A DNA stretch of 33,508 nucleotides, taken from assembly GCA_937960645.1 (NCBI GenBank), contig CALGPJ010000027.1, positions 1 through 33,508 on the forward strand, read 5' to 3'. Origin of the DNA: an uncultured Spirochaetia bacterium. GTDB lineage: Bacteria; Spirochaetota; Spirochaetia; JABEVK01. A model generated the notes under the pieces. The model ran no database searches, was not told the DNA's origin, and saw only the letters and a program-made list of their open reading frames with translations. Below, piece after piece: positions 8,071-16,548 of the stretch. Position numbers and translations under genes: made by a program. The first letter of the stretch is position 1; each line of letters starts with the position of its first letter.

Positions 8071-8962
8071 ACGGCTGATCACCGCCAAGGCCTCGGACGA
8101 CTTCAACCGTGCCCGGGCCAAGGAAGTGTTTTCACGGATCGTTCACCTCCTCAAACCGGAAAAAACCCAGCTGCTCAACCTCAAGGAGGTAAAGGCCCTG
8201 TTGCGTACCCGAGGTGAGTACTACAAGGGGATGCAGACCGTCCCCATCGACGCGATCGTGGGAAGTGAGGGCCGCTACCGGGACTTCAACCAGGCCTTTC
8301 TTCCGAAACACGAGTACCTGCGCGAACGCTGGGAACGGATCGACAAGGCACGGCTTCGAGACGAGATCCTGCCGCCGATTCGCCTGTACCAAATCGGCGA
8401 GGTCTATTTTGTCCGCGACGGCAACCACCGCGTCAGCGTCGCCAAAAGTCAGGGCCAGAAAGCCATCGACGCCGAGGTGACGGCCATCACTGCCGACATT
8501 CCTCTCAAACCAGGCATGACCCAATCGCAGATGGTCGAAGCGCTGATCGCCTGGGAAAAGCAAAAGTTCATCACCCAGACCCATCTGGACCGGGTCATTC
8601 CTTTGGAGGATCTCAATTTCAGCTCCCCCGGCCGCTTCGACGAAATCATCAAGCACATCGAGGGACACCGCTACTTCATGAACCTCCGCCCCGGTAACAA
8701 TCTGAGCTTCGAACAGGCGGCGCGAAGCTGGTTCGATAACATCTTCTACCCCATCGTGCAGGCCGTGCGCCGTGAAAACCTGCTCAGCCGATTTCCGGGC
8801 CGAAACGAGGCCGACCTTTACATCTGGATCGTCCAGCATTGGGACGGGCTCAAAGCGAAGTACGGCGAAAAGGTGAGCATCACCGAGGCCGCTCGGGACT
8901 TCTCCCAAAAATTCGGAAAGAGCTTCTGGGAGCGGCTGGCCGGCCTGTTCAAGTCCCACTAG
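8063..8962 (+). CDS. ParB/sulfiredoxin-like domain protein
   Basis: A 299-residue soluble protein starting at GTG 8063 with GGAGG seven to eleven bases upstream, inside the end of the phosphoesterase gene. Residues about 58-140 resemble the ParB/Srx fold: VPIDAIVGSEGRYRDF, then a core IRLYQIGEVYFVRDGNHRVSVAKSQG, where DGNHR corresponds to the GxxR/GNHR nucleotide loop of ParB-like proteins. The C-terminal third holds a second conserved-looking block, FPGRNEADLYIWIVQHW (about 252-268), then a helical tail. No helix-turn-helix of classical ParB is obvious, so a partition role is unlikely; nucleotide-dependent switch, kinase or nuclease-like activity are possibilities. Its TAG overlaps the TAG of the convergent chemoreceptor gene in a shared CTAG. 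Confidence 0.72.
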   Translation: MDERLITAKASDDFNRARAKEVFSRIVHLLKPEKTQLLNLKEVKALLRTRGEYYKGMQTVPIDAIVGSEGRYRDFNQAFLPKHEYLRERWERIDKARLRDEILPPIRLYQIGEVYFVRDGNHRVSVAKSQGQKAIDAEVTAITADIPLKPGMTQSQMVEALIAWEKQKFITQTHLDRVIPLEDLNFSSPGRFDEIIKHIEGHRYFMNLRPGNNLSFEQAARSWFDNIFYPIVQAVRRENLLSRFPGRNEADLYIWIVQHWDGLKAKYGEKVSITEAARDFSQKFGKSFWERLAGLFKSH

Positions 8963-11163
8963 AAGTTGGAGAAGTCTCCGTCGTCGAGGTTGATCACAGG
9001 CTTTGGCTTCTGAAGTTTTGGGGGCGAATCCCCTGCCGGGGAATCACTGACAGGTCGAATACCGGCACTCTTACCTGACGCAACGGATTGCCGTGACAGC
9101 AGCAGCGGCCCGCTGTCCTGTGTCCCCTGGCCCTTGAGCTGGAAGCGACTGACCATGACCTTGAGCTGCTGTGCCTGACCGGAAAGCTCCTCGGCGGCAC
9201 TGGCGGTCTGTTCGGCGCTGGCCGTATTGCTTTGGGTGACCTGGTCCACCTGTTCCAGCCCGGTGCTGATTTGCGTCATCCCCTTGGCCTGCTCCTGACT
9301 GGCGGCGGCGATTTCTTCCAGGAGATCCGCAATCTTGCCGATCTCGGTGGTGATCACCGCAAACTGCTCGGCGGTGTCTTTGACCCCCCTGGCCCCGGCG
9401 TCGATACTGCTCAGCGTCCCTTCGATCAGGGCAGTCGTTTCCTTCACGGCCTGGGCCGAGCGCACTGCCAGCGCGCGGACTTCCTCGGCGACCACCGCAA
9501 AGCCCTTTCCGTACTTGCCGGCCCGCGCGGCCTCCACGTTGGCGTTGAGCGCCAGCAAATTTACCTGGAAGGCGATGTCGTCGATGGCCTTGACGATCTT
9601 TTTGGTTTCCTGGCCTTCCCGGTTGATCTTGTCCATCACTTCCCGGAGTTGAATCATTCGTTGCTGGCCTTGCTGAACATTTTGCGCCGCGCCCCGGGCC
9701 ATACGGCTGGCAGTGGTGGCGCTCTCGGCGTTTTGGCGAGCCTGGCTGGAAACCTCCGTGGTGCTGGCGCTGATCTCTTCGAGGCTGGCGGCCTGTTCGG
9801 TGGCCCCCTGGCTGAGGTTCTGGCTGGCCTGACTGACCTGGTCGCTGCCGGCGGCGATCTGGACCACGGCGTTGTTGACCTGGCGAAGGATTTCGTTGAG
9901 GGCGTTCTGCATCGCCCGCAGGCTAAGCCCCAGCCCGTCCCTGTCGCTGGCCAGGTGAATCTCGTCCCTTAGATCGCCGTTGGCGATTTTTTCCAGAGCC
10001 CTGGCCTTGGTGCGAATCGCGCCGATCATCTCGTCGAAGCTCGCGATCAGGTCGGCAATTTCGTCCCGGCTATTGACCTTGGGCATGTCCACCTCCAGGT
10101 CCCCGGCGCTGACGAGTTTACTGAGCTGGGCCACCTGAACAAGCGGACGGGTGATGCTCCGCGTCAACAGCGTGGCGAAGACAGCCCCCAGCACAATAGC
10201 CAGGGCGAATCCGATCACGAGCAGGAAGAGGGACTGGTTCGCCAGGGCGATGGAAATTTCACTCTCCCGGGCAATGTTCTGACTGGCCTGGTTGGACAGG
10301 ATGGCGACCTTTTCCAGCAGGCTGTTTCCCACGGCCTCCCGGCTGACCCGCACGCGCTCGGCCTCCTGCAGGAGGCTCTGGGTCCGTTGAACCTCCTCGA
10401 TATACCGGCGAGCGTTCTGCTCGACAAGGTTCAGCTGTTCGATGTTGTATCCCTGGGTGGTGAGGCTGCGCAGGTTCTGGAACAGGGGGTAGACTTGCTG
10501 GAAGTCGGCGACCGCTTTCTGGAGGATCTCGGGCTGTTTTGTTACCTGGCTGCGATAGTTCGCCACCCGGACCTCAGTGTAAAGGCTCATCAGGTCGTTG
10601 GCCCAGGTGATTTTGTCGTTGCGCCTTCTGAGGGCCTGGGCGGCGGCGTTGGTGTTGATCTCATTCTCCAGTTTGGCGGTCTGATCCTGGACGTAATTCC
10701 TGAGACTTTTAACCAGATCTTCTGCCAGCCTTCCCATCTCTTCCTGGGAAGTTTTTCGGGCGCGGTTGTTGGCCTCGGTGTTGTCGATCTCCGCCTCGTA
10801 GCGTTTTTGCAAGTCCTCGATCTCCCGGACATCGGACAGGCGGTACGACAGCTCTCGATACCGTTCGGCAAGGTCCTTCAAGCGGCCAATCGAGTCACGG
10901 ATCTGCGGCAACACCTCCCGGGCGGCTTTGGCAAACTCCTCGCGTCCATCCATGCCCAGACCCCGTACATGGTAGCGGAGCCAAAGGGACTTCTCGATGA
11001 GATTTTCTGCCTCTTTGAACTCGGCCAGCCAGATCTTTTCGATGGACAGGACTTGATTCTGTTCCTGCAAAAAATTGAACAGGATGATGATTCCGATCAG
11101 CAAAAACGTGCCGATCACCGAAGCAAAGCCCACAGCCAATTTCATGCCGACGTTGAATCTCAT
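8959..11163 (-). CDS. methyl-accepting chemotaxis protein with periplasmic helical sensor and HAMP
   Basis: A 734-residue chemoreceptor. TM1 is at about 8-31; a long helical periplasmic sensor runs from 32 to about 308; TM2 is at about 310-333. HAMP follows (RPLVQVAQLSKLVSAGDLEVD...SRDEIADL), then a second HAMP-like segment (IANGDLRDEIHLASDRDGLG). The signalling domain occupies about 430-690 and its hairpin tip is AVVAEEVRALAVRSAQAVKE near 560. The C-terminus is a flexible Pro/Ser linker ending DDGDFSNF rather than the NWETF-type pentapeptide. It signals to CheA-CheW, whose genes are not here. ATG 11163 has GGAGG six bases upstream. It has its own promoter (11187-11215) downstream of a terminator, so it is a separate transcript. 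Confidence 0.95.
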   Translation of the reverse strand: MRFNVGMKLAVGFASVIGTFLLIGIIILFNFLQEQNQVLSIEKIWLAEFKEAENLIEKSLWLRYHVRGLGMDGREEFAKAAREVLPQIRDSIGRLKDLAERYRELSYRLSDVREIEDLQKRYEAEIDNTEANNRARKTSQEEMGRLAEDLVKSLRNYVQDQTAKLENEINTNAAAQALRRRNDKITWANDLMSLYTEVRVANYRSQVTKQPEILQKAVADFQQVYPLFQNLRSLTTQGYNIEQLNLVEQNARRYIEEVQRTQSLLQEAERVRVSREAVGNSLLEKVAILSNQASQNIARESEISIALANQSLFLLVIGFALAIVLGAVFATLLTRSITRPLVQVAQLSKLVSAGDLEVDMPKVNSRDEIADLIASFDEMIGAIRTKARALEKIANGDLRDEIHLASDRDGLGLSLRAMQNALNEILRQVNNAVVQIAAGSDQVSQASQNLSQGATEQAASLEEISASTTEVSSQARQNAESATTASRMARGAAQNVQQGQQRMIQLREVMDKINREGQETKKIVKAIDDIAFQVNLLALNANVEAARAGKYGKGFAVVAEEVRALAVRSAQAVKETTALIEGTLSSIDAGARGVKDTAEQFAVITTEIGKIADLLEEIAAASQEQAKGMTQISTGLEQVDQVTQSNTASAEQTASAAEELSGQAQQLKVMVSRFQLKGQGTQDSGPLLLSRQSVASGKSAGIRPVSDSPAGDSPPKLQKPKPVINLDDGDFSNF

Positions 11164-11186
11164 GCCCAGCCTCCGTTTGAAAACAT

Positions 11187-11215
11187 ATTATTGCACAGAG
11201 AACCGTAAATTGCAA
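11187..11215 (-). promoter_or_regulatory. promoter of the chemoreceptor gene
   Basis: On the minus strand TTGCAA (11210-11215) and AATAAT (11187-11192) are separated by 17 bases, predicting a short leader of about 17-20 bases that contains the GGAGG ribosome site. It follows directly after the terminator of the PEGA gene. Confidence 0.6.
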
Positions 11216-11217
11216 AC

Positions 11218-11242
11218 AAAAAAGCGCTCTCTCGAGCGCTTT
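11218..11242 (-). terminator. rho-independent terminator after the PEGA gene
   Basis: A perfect nine-base stem (AAAGCGCTC / GAGCGCTTT, 11221-11229 and 11234-11242) with a four-base loop is followed on the minus strand by six consecutive T. It lies 31 bases after the PEGA stop codon. Confidence 0.85.
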
Positions 11243-11272
11243 CAAAAAGAGAGTCATTCTGGATTGTTGCGT

Positions 11273-12193
11273 TCAGCGCACACTGAACCCCAGGTTGGGT
11301 ACCAGCTCGTAGGTGCGGCCAGCCACGAAGTTGACCCGTTGTTCGTTACTCAAGGACCCCAGCACGATGCGCACCTGCCGCTGGCCGGGCTCGACACTGA
11401 AGGTTTCGCCCTGTTGCAGCACGCCATCAACGTAGACCTGGACCTGTCCCACTACCCGAACCGTCGCCAAAAGGGGCTGGAGCACCAGGTTGATGGTCTG
11501 GGGTCCGGTGACCTCGATGTTCAAAATCTGGTCCTGGAAACCGGGAGCTGTGGCCACGATTTGAGCCGGTCCGAGCGGGAGCTGGATGGTTTGCGGAAAG
11601 TTACCGCGCAGCCGTTGGCCGTTGACCGTAACCTGGGCCTGACGCACGTTCGTGGACAGCGTGAGCGAGACGGCGGATGGGGTCAGGTTGAGCGGGATGG
11701 TGGTGCTGCCGGAAACGGTCACGGTGGTGGTGATCGGGTCGTACCCCGGCGCCTCCGCCCGGATGGTGTAGGTTCCCGGGGCGGTCGTCACCGTTTGGGG
11801 CAGGGGGCGGCTCAAGCGGCTATTGGCAAAGGTCAGGATGGTGTTGGGGGCGTTGGAGGTGAACGTCACCTCGACCATGGAGGGCCGGTCCGGTTCCATC
11901 ACGATACTGACGGTCAGGGCACGGTTCTGGACGACGGTGAAGGTGGTCGTGAAATCTTTGTAACCCGCCGCCCGTGCCACCAGGGCGTAGGTCCCCGGCT
12001 GAAAATTGATGGTCTGCGGCAGGGCCCCCCGATAGTCCACAGAGTTGATGGATAGGGTCACTCCCGGGACATTGGCCGTGAACGTGACGGGGGTCCCCAT
12101 CAGGTCCTGCCGGCGCGTCGACGCCTGGGAAAACAGGGGCCCCATGACCAAAGACCCCAGTCCCAGAACCAGCAACATGTTCGATATTTTCAT
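11273..12193 (-). CDS. exported PEGA-domain repeat protein
   Basis: A 306-residue protein with a signal peptide (hydrophobic MLLVLGLGSLVMGPLFSQA, likely cleaved near residue 24). The mature part is about four PEGA-type beta repeats of some 65-70 residues. Each has a strand pair such as VTLSINSVDYRG, a LPQTINFQPGTY or FPQTIQLPLGPA turn and an ARAAGYKDF / AEAPGYDPI / ATAPGFQDQ motif; the last (RVVGQVQVYVDGVLQQGE) is the most divergent. PEGA modules bind or decorate surfaces in bacteria and archaea; the ligand here is unknown. ATG 12193 has AAGGAG five bases upstream. It is divergent from the DUF3187 barrel gene 51 bases away and ends in a strong terminator, so it is monocistronic. Confidence 0.85.
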   Translation of the reverse strand: MKISNMLLVLGLGSLVMGPLFSQASTRRQDLMGTPVTFTANVPGVTLSINSVDYRGALPQTINFQPGTYALVARAAGYKDFTTTFTVVQNRALTVSIVMEPDRPSMVEVTFTSNAPNTILTFANSRLSRPLPQTVTTAPGTYTIRAEAPGYDPITTTVTVSGSTTIPLNLTPSAVSLTLSTNVRQAQVTVNGQRLRGNFPQTIQLPLGPAQIVATAPGFQDQILNIEVTGPQTINLVLQPLLATVRVVGQVQVYVDGVLQQGETFSVEPGQRQVRIVLGSLSNEQRVNFVAGRTYELVPNLGFSVR

Positions 12194-12205
12194 GGATACT
12201 CCTTC

Positions 12206-12238
12206 TTGTCACATTGCGGTGACTAATCATAATATACT
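12206..12238 (+). promoter_or_regulatory. promoter of the DUF3187/hydrolase/CYTH genes
   Basis: TTGTCA at 12206-12211 is followed after 18 bases by TAATAT (12230-12235) and, overlapping it, TATACT (12233-12238), which ends six bases before the GTG start at 12245. No Shine-Dalgarno lies between, so the mRNA is probably leaderless. Confidence 0.5.
12208..12223. promoter_or_regulatory. inverted repeat GTCAC-N6-GTGAC, possible operator
   Basis: Perfect five-base arms with a six-base spacer lie in the 51-base gap between the divergent PEGA and DUF3187 genes and overlap the plus-strand -35 element. Short enough to be chance. Confidence 0.3.
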
Positions 12239-12244
12239 CGAATC

Positions 12245-13243
12245 GTGAAAAAATTACTCCTCGGCGCGATCACATTGTTGTTTGTTTCGGAGCGATTGAC
12301 TGCTTTGGTGCCCCTCCTTCCCAGCCAGCCCCAGTCCTACCCCTTGTTCAGCGGGGGTCTCCCCTACCTTCCCAGCCTGGTTCCCCTCGAGGAAAACGAA
12401 CGGGAGTTCGAGCTTTCGGCCAACTGGTGGAACGCCTTCCGCTACGATTTTCAGCAGTTTTCCGACAACTTCACCCTTGTAGACGCCGAGGGTCTGTTTC
12501 TGAGTCTTCAGTTTCGGCAGGACCTGGGTCGGACCTGGTCCCTGGGCCTGAGGCTGGAGGTACAAAGCGTCTTTGCCGGAGTGCTGGACGTCCCCATCGA
12601 GGGCTTCCACCAGGTATTCGGCCTGCCCAACCAGGGACGCGAAAACAGACCCCAAAACCTTCTGCGCATCTACCACAATCAGGGAGGGACGCCGGTCATC
12701 GATCTCATTCAGAGCTTTACGGACCTGAACCTCCTTTACCTCTGGCTGGAGCGTGAAATTTACCGGGAAAGGGAGGTGCGTCTGGGACTGATGATGGGAT
12801 TTAAGCCCCCCCTGCCCTGGGGGAGACTGAACAGTGTTTCCAGCGGCATCAACCTGGGCTTTTCCTACTTTCAAGGCATTTCGAGCCTGGGGCTGTGGTG
12901 GGGAAGCCAGCTGGGTCTGGGCTTTCAATCCACGCCCTTTCTTCCCCCCGAAGGCGGTTGGAATGCCATTCTGCAATGGGGAGCCTACCTCGGTTGGCAG
13001 GCTGCACCCTGGCTGGCACTCGTGGCCCGGTTGGACATCCAGAACTCCCCCTATGTCGGGGACGCCAGCGTCTCCTCGGGCCGTCAGGGCAACTCCCTTA
13101 TTGCCGCAGCCTGGAAACTGGCCGATTCCACCTGGCTGGTGACAGGACTGCAGGAAGAGGGATTGTCCTGGGCCGGTGTGGAGGTGGGATTTTTGATTTA
13201 CCTGGTTTACCGACACGCCCCTTGGGTTTATGATGAATTATGA
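12245..13243 (+). CDS. DUF3187-family outer-membrane beta-barrel protein
   Basis: A 332-residue protein starting at GTG 12245 with a hydrophobic signal peptide (KKLLLGAITLLFV). The mature part is rich in alternating amphipathic strands with Trp, Tyr and Leu. The block VDAEGLFLSLQFRQDL...WSLGLRLEV, then IEGFHQVFGLPNQGRENRPQN, is the hallmark of DUF3187 (the GFHxxFGLPxxGR segment). This family is predicted to form an outer-membrane barrel of unknown function. No Shine-Dalgarno precedes the GTG; a -10 hexamer ends six bases upstream, suggesting leaderless translation. The stop overlaps the ATG of the hydrolase gene (ATGA), so the two are coupled. Confidence 0.8.
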   Translation: MKKLLLGAITLLFVSERLTALVPLLPSQPQSYPLFSGGLPYLPSLVPLEENEREFELSANWWNAFRYDFQQFSDNFTLVDAEGLFLSLQFRQDLGRTWSLGLRLEVQSVFAGVLDVPIEGFHQVFGLPNQGRENRPQNLLRIYHNQGGTPVIDLIQSFTDLNLLYLWLEREIYREREVRLGLMMGFKPPLPWGRLNSVSSGINLGFSYFQGISSLGLWWGSQLGLGFQSTPFLPPEGGWNAILQWGAYLGWQAAPWLALVARLDIQNSPYVGDASVSSGRQGNSLIAAAWKLADSTWLVTGLQEEGLSWAGVEVGFLIYLVYRHAPWVYDEL

Positions 13244-14091
13244 CCGCTGTTTATTCCGTTCTCCTGATCATTTTGGCCCTCCTCCTGTTGCCGTATCTGG
13301 TGGCCCTGAGAATCCGAAATCTCCTCCTGCACTACCCTCGGTCGGCGGGCTACCAAAGGATGGTGGAGAATAGCCGGCGTTATTTGATGGTCGATCTGCC
13401 GTCTCCCCTGCAGAATCCACTGGCTGTCCTGCTGCCCGGGGCTGGCTCTCGAGCGCGGCAAAGTATGGCCGAAGCCGCGGACTTTTACCGCAGCAAGGGG
13501 TTCGACATCGCGTGGGTGGACTATCCGGACACGTCCCTCCGGGAGGGTCCCCTGGGCTGGGGCCTGCCCGAGGCCAGGGAGCTGGTCGCCAAGCTCCTGA
13601 CGGTCCGCGTCCCTGTGGTTGTCCATGGCAAAAGCTTTGGGGCGGCCGTGGCCTTGATCGCCCATGCTCTGAGCCCCAAAGAATGGACCACGGTTTCCGA
13701 ATCCGCCTACACCAGCCTGAGCGAGGTCCTGGAATACCGGACCCTCCGCCCAAGGTGGCTGCCGCGCTCGATTCTGACGATTCTGAAACAGGGGATCCGA
13801 GAAGCGGAAAAAGCCCTCAAAGCGTGGCGGATTGACGTGGCCGCCAATGCCCCACTCAAATACCTGCGCCCCAAGCGCGGCGCCATGATCTTCCTCCACG
13901 GCACCGACGACCGGCTCATTCCCCCACGGCATTCGCTCCTGTTGTACAAGCAGGCCTCCTGGCAGGGGATTCCCGCCGAGTTGATTCTGATCGAGGGAGG
14001 CCGCCATTCCAACCTGAGATCGGCAGATGTTTCGCGTTGGGAATCGGCTTTGGAGTGGGCGGTCAATCAGGCATGTGGGAAATCGAGTTAA
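13240..14091 (+). CDS. membrane-anchored alpha/beta hydrolase
   Basis: A 283-residue protein. Residues 4-25 are an uncleaved membrane helix (YSVLLIILALLLLPYLVALRI). The catalytic set is complete: nucleophile Ser in VVHGKSFGAAVALIAH (GxSxG, about residue 130), acid in FLHGTDDRLIPP (about 220) and His in EGGRHSN (about 252). The oxyanion region is LAVLLPGAGS near 65. The fold matches the BAAT/dienelactone-hydrolase-like group with a cytoplasmic or periplasmic-facing catalytic domain; substrate is unknown, although envelope lipid or acyl ester would fit the neighbouring barrel gene. It overlaps the barrel gene by four bases and the CYTH gene by 19. Confidence 0.85.
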   Translation: MTAVYSVLLIILALLLLPYLVALRIRNLLLHYPRSAGYQRMVENSRRYLMVDLPSPLQNPLAVLLPGAGSRARQSMAEAADFYRSKGFDIAWVDYPDTSLREGPLGWGLPEARELVAKLLTVRVPVVVHGKSFGAAVALIAHALSPKEWTTVSESAYTSLSEVLEYRTLRPRWLPRSILTILKQGIREAEKALKAWRIDVAANAPLKYLRPKRGAMIFLHGTDDRLIPPRHSLLLYKQASWQGIPAELILIEGGRHSNLRSADVSRWESALEWAVNQACGKSS

Positions 14092-14633
14092 AGGTTCGGG
14101 TGCCACACCCTGACCAGATTGCCCATCAACTGGACGGCCGGGCCGTCCGTGAGGGCGATTACCGGAGAGAGGACATTTACTACTGCCCCGCCGAAGACCC
14201 CGGCGGCCCCACCGCCTTTCGGCTTCGTTCGGATCGGAATTCCTGGGTGGTGACGCATAAAGTGAAAACAGTCGGTCCCCAGGGCATCGAAGAAAGCCGC
14301 GAAACCGAGTTTGGCGTCTCGGATCCCCAGGCCTTCGATCGGTTCGCCCAGGCATTAGGCTATGTGGCCGCCGTGCGCAAGACCAAGGTGGGAAGCTGGT
14401 GGCGCCTGGGTCCCGATTTCAAGGCCGAACTGAGCGAGGTGCCTCCCCTGGGCTACTGGCTGGAGCTGGAGATCCTTCTGGGATTTTCGGCCAGCGGCGA
14501 TGACATCGACAAAGCGAAAATCCGGTTGACAGGCTTCCTTCGCGAATTGGGACTGGATCCCAACCAGGCCGAGACACGCCCCTACACCCAGATGATCCGC
14601 GAAGCGCTTGCCACCGAAAAAGTTTCTGGTTAA
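14073..14633 (+). CDS. CYTH-domain protein (class IV adenylate cyclase/triphosphatase family)
   Basis: A 186-residue protein beginning MWEIELKVRV, where EIELK is the ExExK signature at the N-terminus of CYTH enzymes. Further conserved charges follow: FRLRSD (about 50), WVVTHKVK (about 60), ESRETEF (about 75), KTKVGSWW (about 110), FKAELSEVPPLGYWLELEI (about 122-140). The family hydrolyses triphosphate substrates or, in CyaB, makes cyclic AMP. The residues alone do not separate adenylate cyclase from tripolyphosphatase or thiamine triphosphatase. ATG 14073 places the signature at the extreme N-terminus, as in the family; upstream in-frame sequence lies in the hydrolase gene. It overlaps that gene by 19 bases and precedes htpG by 37. 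Confidence 0.87.
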   Translation: MWEIELKVRVPHPDQIAHQLDGRAVREGDYRREDIYYCPAEDPGGPTAFRLRSDRNSWVVTHKVKTVGPQGIEESRETEFGVSDPQAFDRFAQALGYVAAVRKTKVGSWWRLGPDFKAELSEVPPLGYWLELEILLGFSASGDDIDKAKIRLTGFLRELGLDPNQAETRPYTQMIREALATEKVSG

Positions 14634-14670
14634 TATTTGTTTAGTAAATCCCTTGAGAAACGAGGTCGAT

Positions 14671-16530
14671 ATGTCCGCACACACCTTTCAGACGGAGGTG
14701 AATCAACTCCTCCACCTCATCATCCACAGTCTCTATTCCCACAAAGAAATTTTCCTTCGGGAGCTGATCTCGAATGCGAGCGACGCCCTGGATAAGCTGA
14801 AATACCTTACCCTTACCGAAGAGTCCTACAAGGGGCTGAATTTCGATCCGCGCATCGACATCACCCTGGACGAAAAAAACCACCGGCTCGTCATCCGCGA
14901 CAACGGCATCGGTATGAACGAGGGTGAGCTCATCGAGCATCTGGGAACCATTGCCCGTTCGGGAACCCGGGAGTTTTTGAGCCGTCTGGCAGGGGATGCC
15001 AAAAAAGATAGCAACCTCATCGGGCAGTTCGGGGTGGGTTTTTATTCCGCCTTCATGGTGGCTGAAAAGGTTGAAGTCCTTTCCCGAAAACCCCTCGAAG
15101 ACCGGGCCTGGAAATGGGAGAGCGATGGCAAGGGGACCTTCACCACCGAAGAGTCCTCTTTGGAGGGCTGGGGAACCCAGATCACCCTCCACCTCAACGC
15201 GGAAAATCACGAATACGCCAGGAGCTGGGAAATCAAAAGCCTCATCAAGAAATACTCCAATCACATTGCCTTCCCCATCCACCTTCACTACACCCGCATC
15301 GATTACAAAGACAAAAAGGAGACGGAGGAGAAAGTCGACGAGCAGGTCAACCTCGCCAGTGCCCTCTGGAAGCGTCCTAAAAATGAACTCAAGGATGAAG
15401 ACTACAAAGAGTTCTACAAGTCCATCTCCGGAGACTGGGAGGATCCCTTGCTCTGGTATCACACCCAGGCCGAGGGCACTCTGGAGTACACCACCCTGTT
15501 TTACGTGCCCTCCCGGGCGCCCTTCGATCTTTTCTACGCGGATTACAAGAGCGGGATCAAACTTTACGTCCGGCGCGTATTCATCACGGACGACGACAAA
15601 GAACTCATGCCGACCTACCTTCGCTTCCTCCGGGGAATCGTCGATTCGGAGGACTTACCGCTCAATGTGAGCCGGGAAATCCTGCAACAAAACAAGGTCC
15701 TGGCCAACATCAAAAACAGCTCGGTCAAAAAGATCCTGGGCGAATTCGAGTCCCTGTCTGCCAATAACCCCGAGCTCTACGACAAGTTCATCTCGCTTTA
15801 CAACCGGGTCCTGAAGGAAGGCTTGTACTCCGATTATGCCAACCGTGACCAGCTTCTGGAGCTGGTGCGCTTCCACAGCACGGCCCAGGAGGGATGGGTT
15901 TCGCTCAAGGCTTACAAGGAAAGGATGAAGGAGGGGCAGAAGGCGATCTATGTCCTAAGCGGCGGCAATCTCGACACCCTGAAAAAGTCCCCCCTGCTGG
16001 AGGCCTACAAATCGCGCGGCTGGGAGGTGCTCCTGCTGGATCAGGAGATCGACGAGATAATTCTGCCCTCCCTGGACAAGTACCAGGATCTCGAAATCCG
16101 GAGTATCAATAAGCTGGAGGCTGCCAAGGACCTCGGTTCAGAAGAGCGTGTCGAGGAAAGCGAAAAGACCACCCTTGAAAGAATCAAGAACATTCTCGGG
16201 GATAAGGTCAAAGACGTGATCGCCTCCCGAAGGCTCGTCGAAAGCCCCAGCTGCCTGCTCACCTCGGAAGAGGACCCCACCCTCCAGATGCAACGGATGA
16301 TGCGGGCCCTGGGTCAGGAGACCACAGAGTTAAAACCCATCCTCGAGGTCAACCTCAAACACCCCATCCTGCAGGCCCTGAGCGGTCAAACCGACGAGCA
16401 AATCTGGTCCGACACCGCCAACGTCCTTTTGGATCAGGCTTACCTGACCGAGGGAACTGCGCCCAGGGACCCTTCCCTTCTGGTAGCCAGTCTAAACCGC
16501 CTGGTGATCAGGGCCCTGAGTCAAAAGTAG
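14671..16530 (+). CDS. htpG: chaperone HtpG (Hsp90)
   Basis: A 619-residue protein close to the usual length of 620-640. The GHKL ATPase domain has FLRELISNASDALDKLKY (Glu31 and Asn35, catalytic and Mg-binding), IRDNGIGM (Asp77), the lid around GTIARSGTREF and GQFGVGFYSAFMV near 115. The middle domain has LPLNVSREILQQNKVL near 335, with the conserved Arg for the gamma-phosphate. The C-terminal dimerisation domain is intact. ATG 14671 is preceded by GAGG at five bases and starts at the conserved HTFQTEVNQLL. No heat-shock operator such as CIRCE is seen upstream. It probably shares transcripts with the CYTH gene; the function is a cytoplasmic ATP-dependent protein-folding chaperone. Confidence 0.98.
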   Translation: MSAHTFQTEVNQLLHLIIHSLYSHKEIFLRELISNASDALDKLKYLTLTEESYKGLNFDPRIDITLDEKNHRLVIRDNGIGMNEGELIEHLGTIARSGTREFLSRLAGDAKKDSNLIGQFGVGFYSAFMVAEKVEVLSRKPLEDRAWKWESDGKGTFTTEESSLEGWGTQITLHLNAENHEYARSWEIKSLIKKYSNHIAFPIHLHYTRIDYKDKKETEEKVDEQVNLASALWKRPKNELKDEDYKEFYKSISGDWEDPLLWYHTQAEGTLEYTTLFYVPSRAPFDLFYADYKSGIKLYVRRVFITDDDKELMPTYLRFLRGIVDSEDLPLNVSREILQQNKVLANIKNSSVKKILGEFESLSANNPELYDKFISLYNRVLKEGLYSDYANRDQLLELVRFHSTAQEGWVSLKAYKERMKEGQKAIYVLSGGNLDTLKKSPLLEAYKSRGWEVLLLDQEIDEIILPSLDKYQDLEIRSINKLEAAKDLGSEERVEESEKTTLERIKNILGDKVKDVIASRRLVESPSCLLTSEEDPTLQMQRMMRALGQETTELKPILEVNLKHPILQALSGQTDEQIWSDTANVLLDQAYLTEGTAPRDPSLLVASLNRLVIRALSQK

Positions 16531-16533
16531 CGG

Positions 16534-16542
16534 TGATATAAT
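16534..16542 (+). promoter_or_regulatory. extended -10 promoter of the PAS histidine kinase
   Basis: TGATATAAT combines the TGn extension with a perfect TATAAT (16537-16542). The GTG start of the kinase lies after a six-base gap, exactly where transcription should begin. No good -35 is seen. Confidence 0.6.
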
Positions 16543-16548
16543 GGAACA

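Noticed and set aside
14620-14670. A heat-shock promoter or CIRCE operator upstream of htpG
   Set aside because: No TTAGCACTC inverted repeat is present, and the CTTGAG at about 14652 lacks a matching -10 before the start codon.
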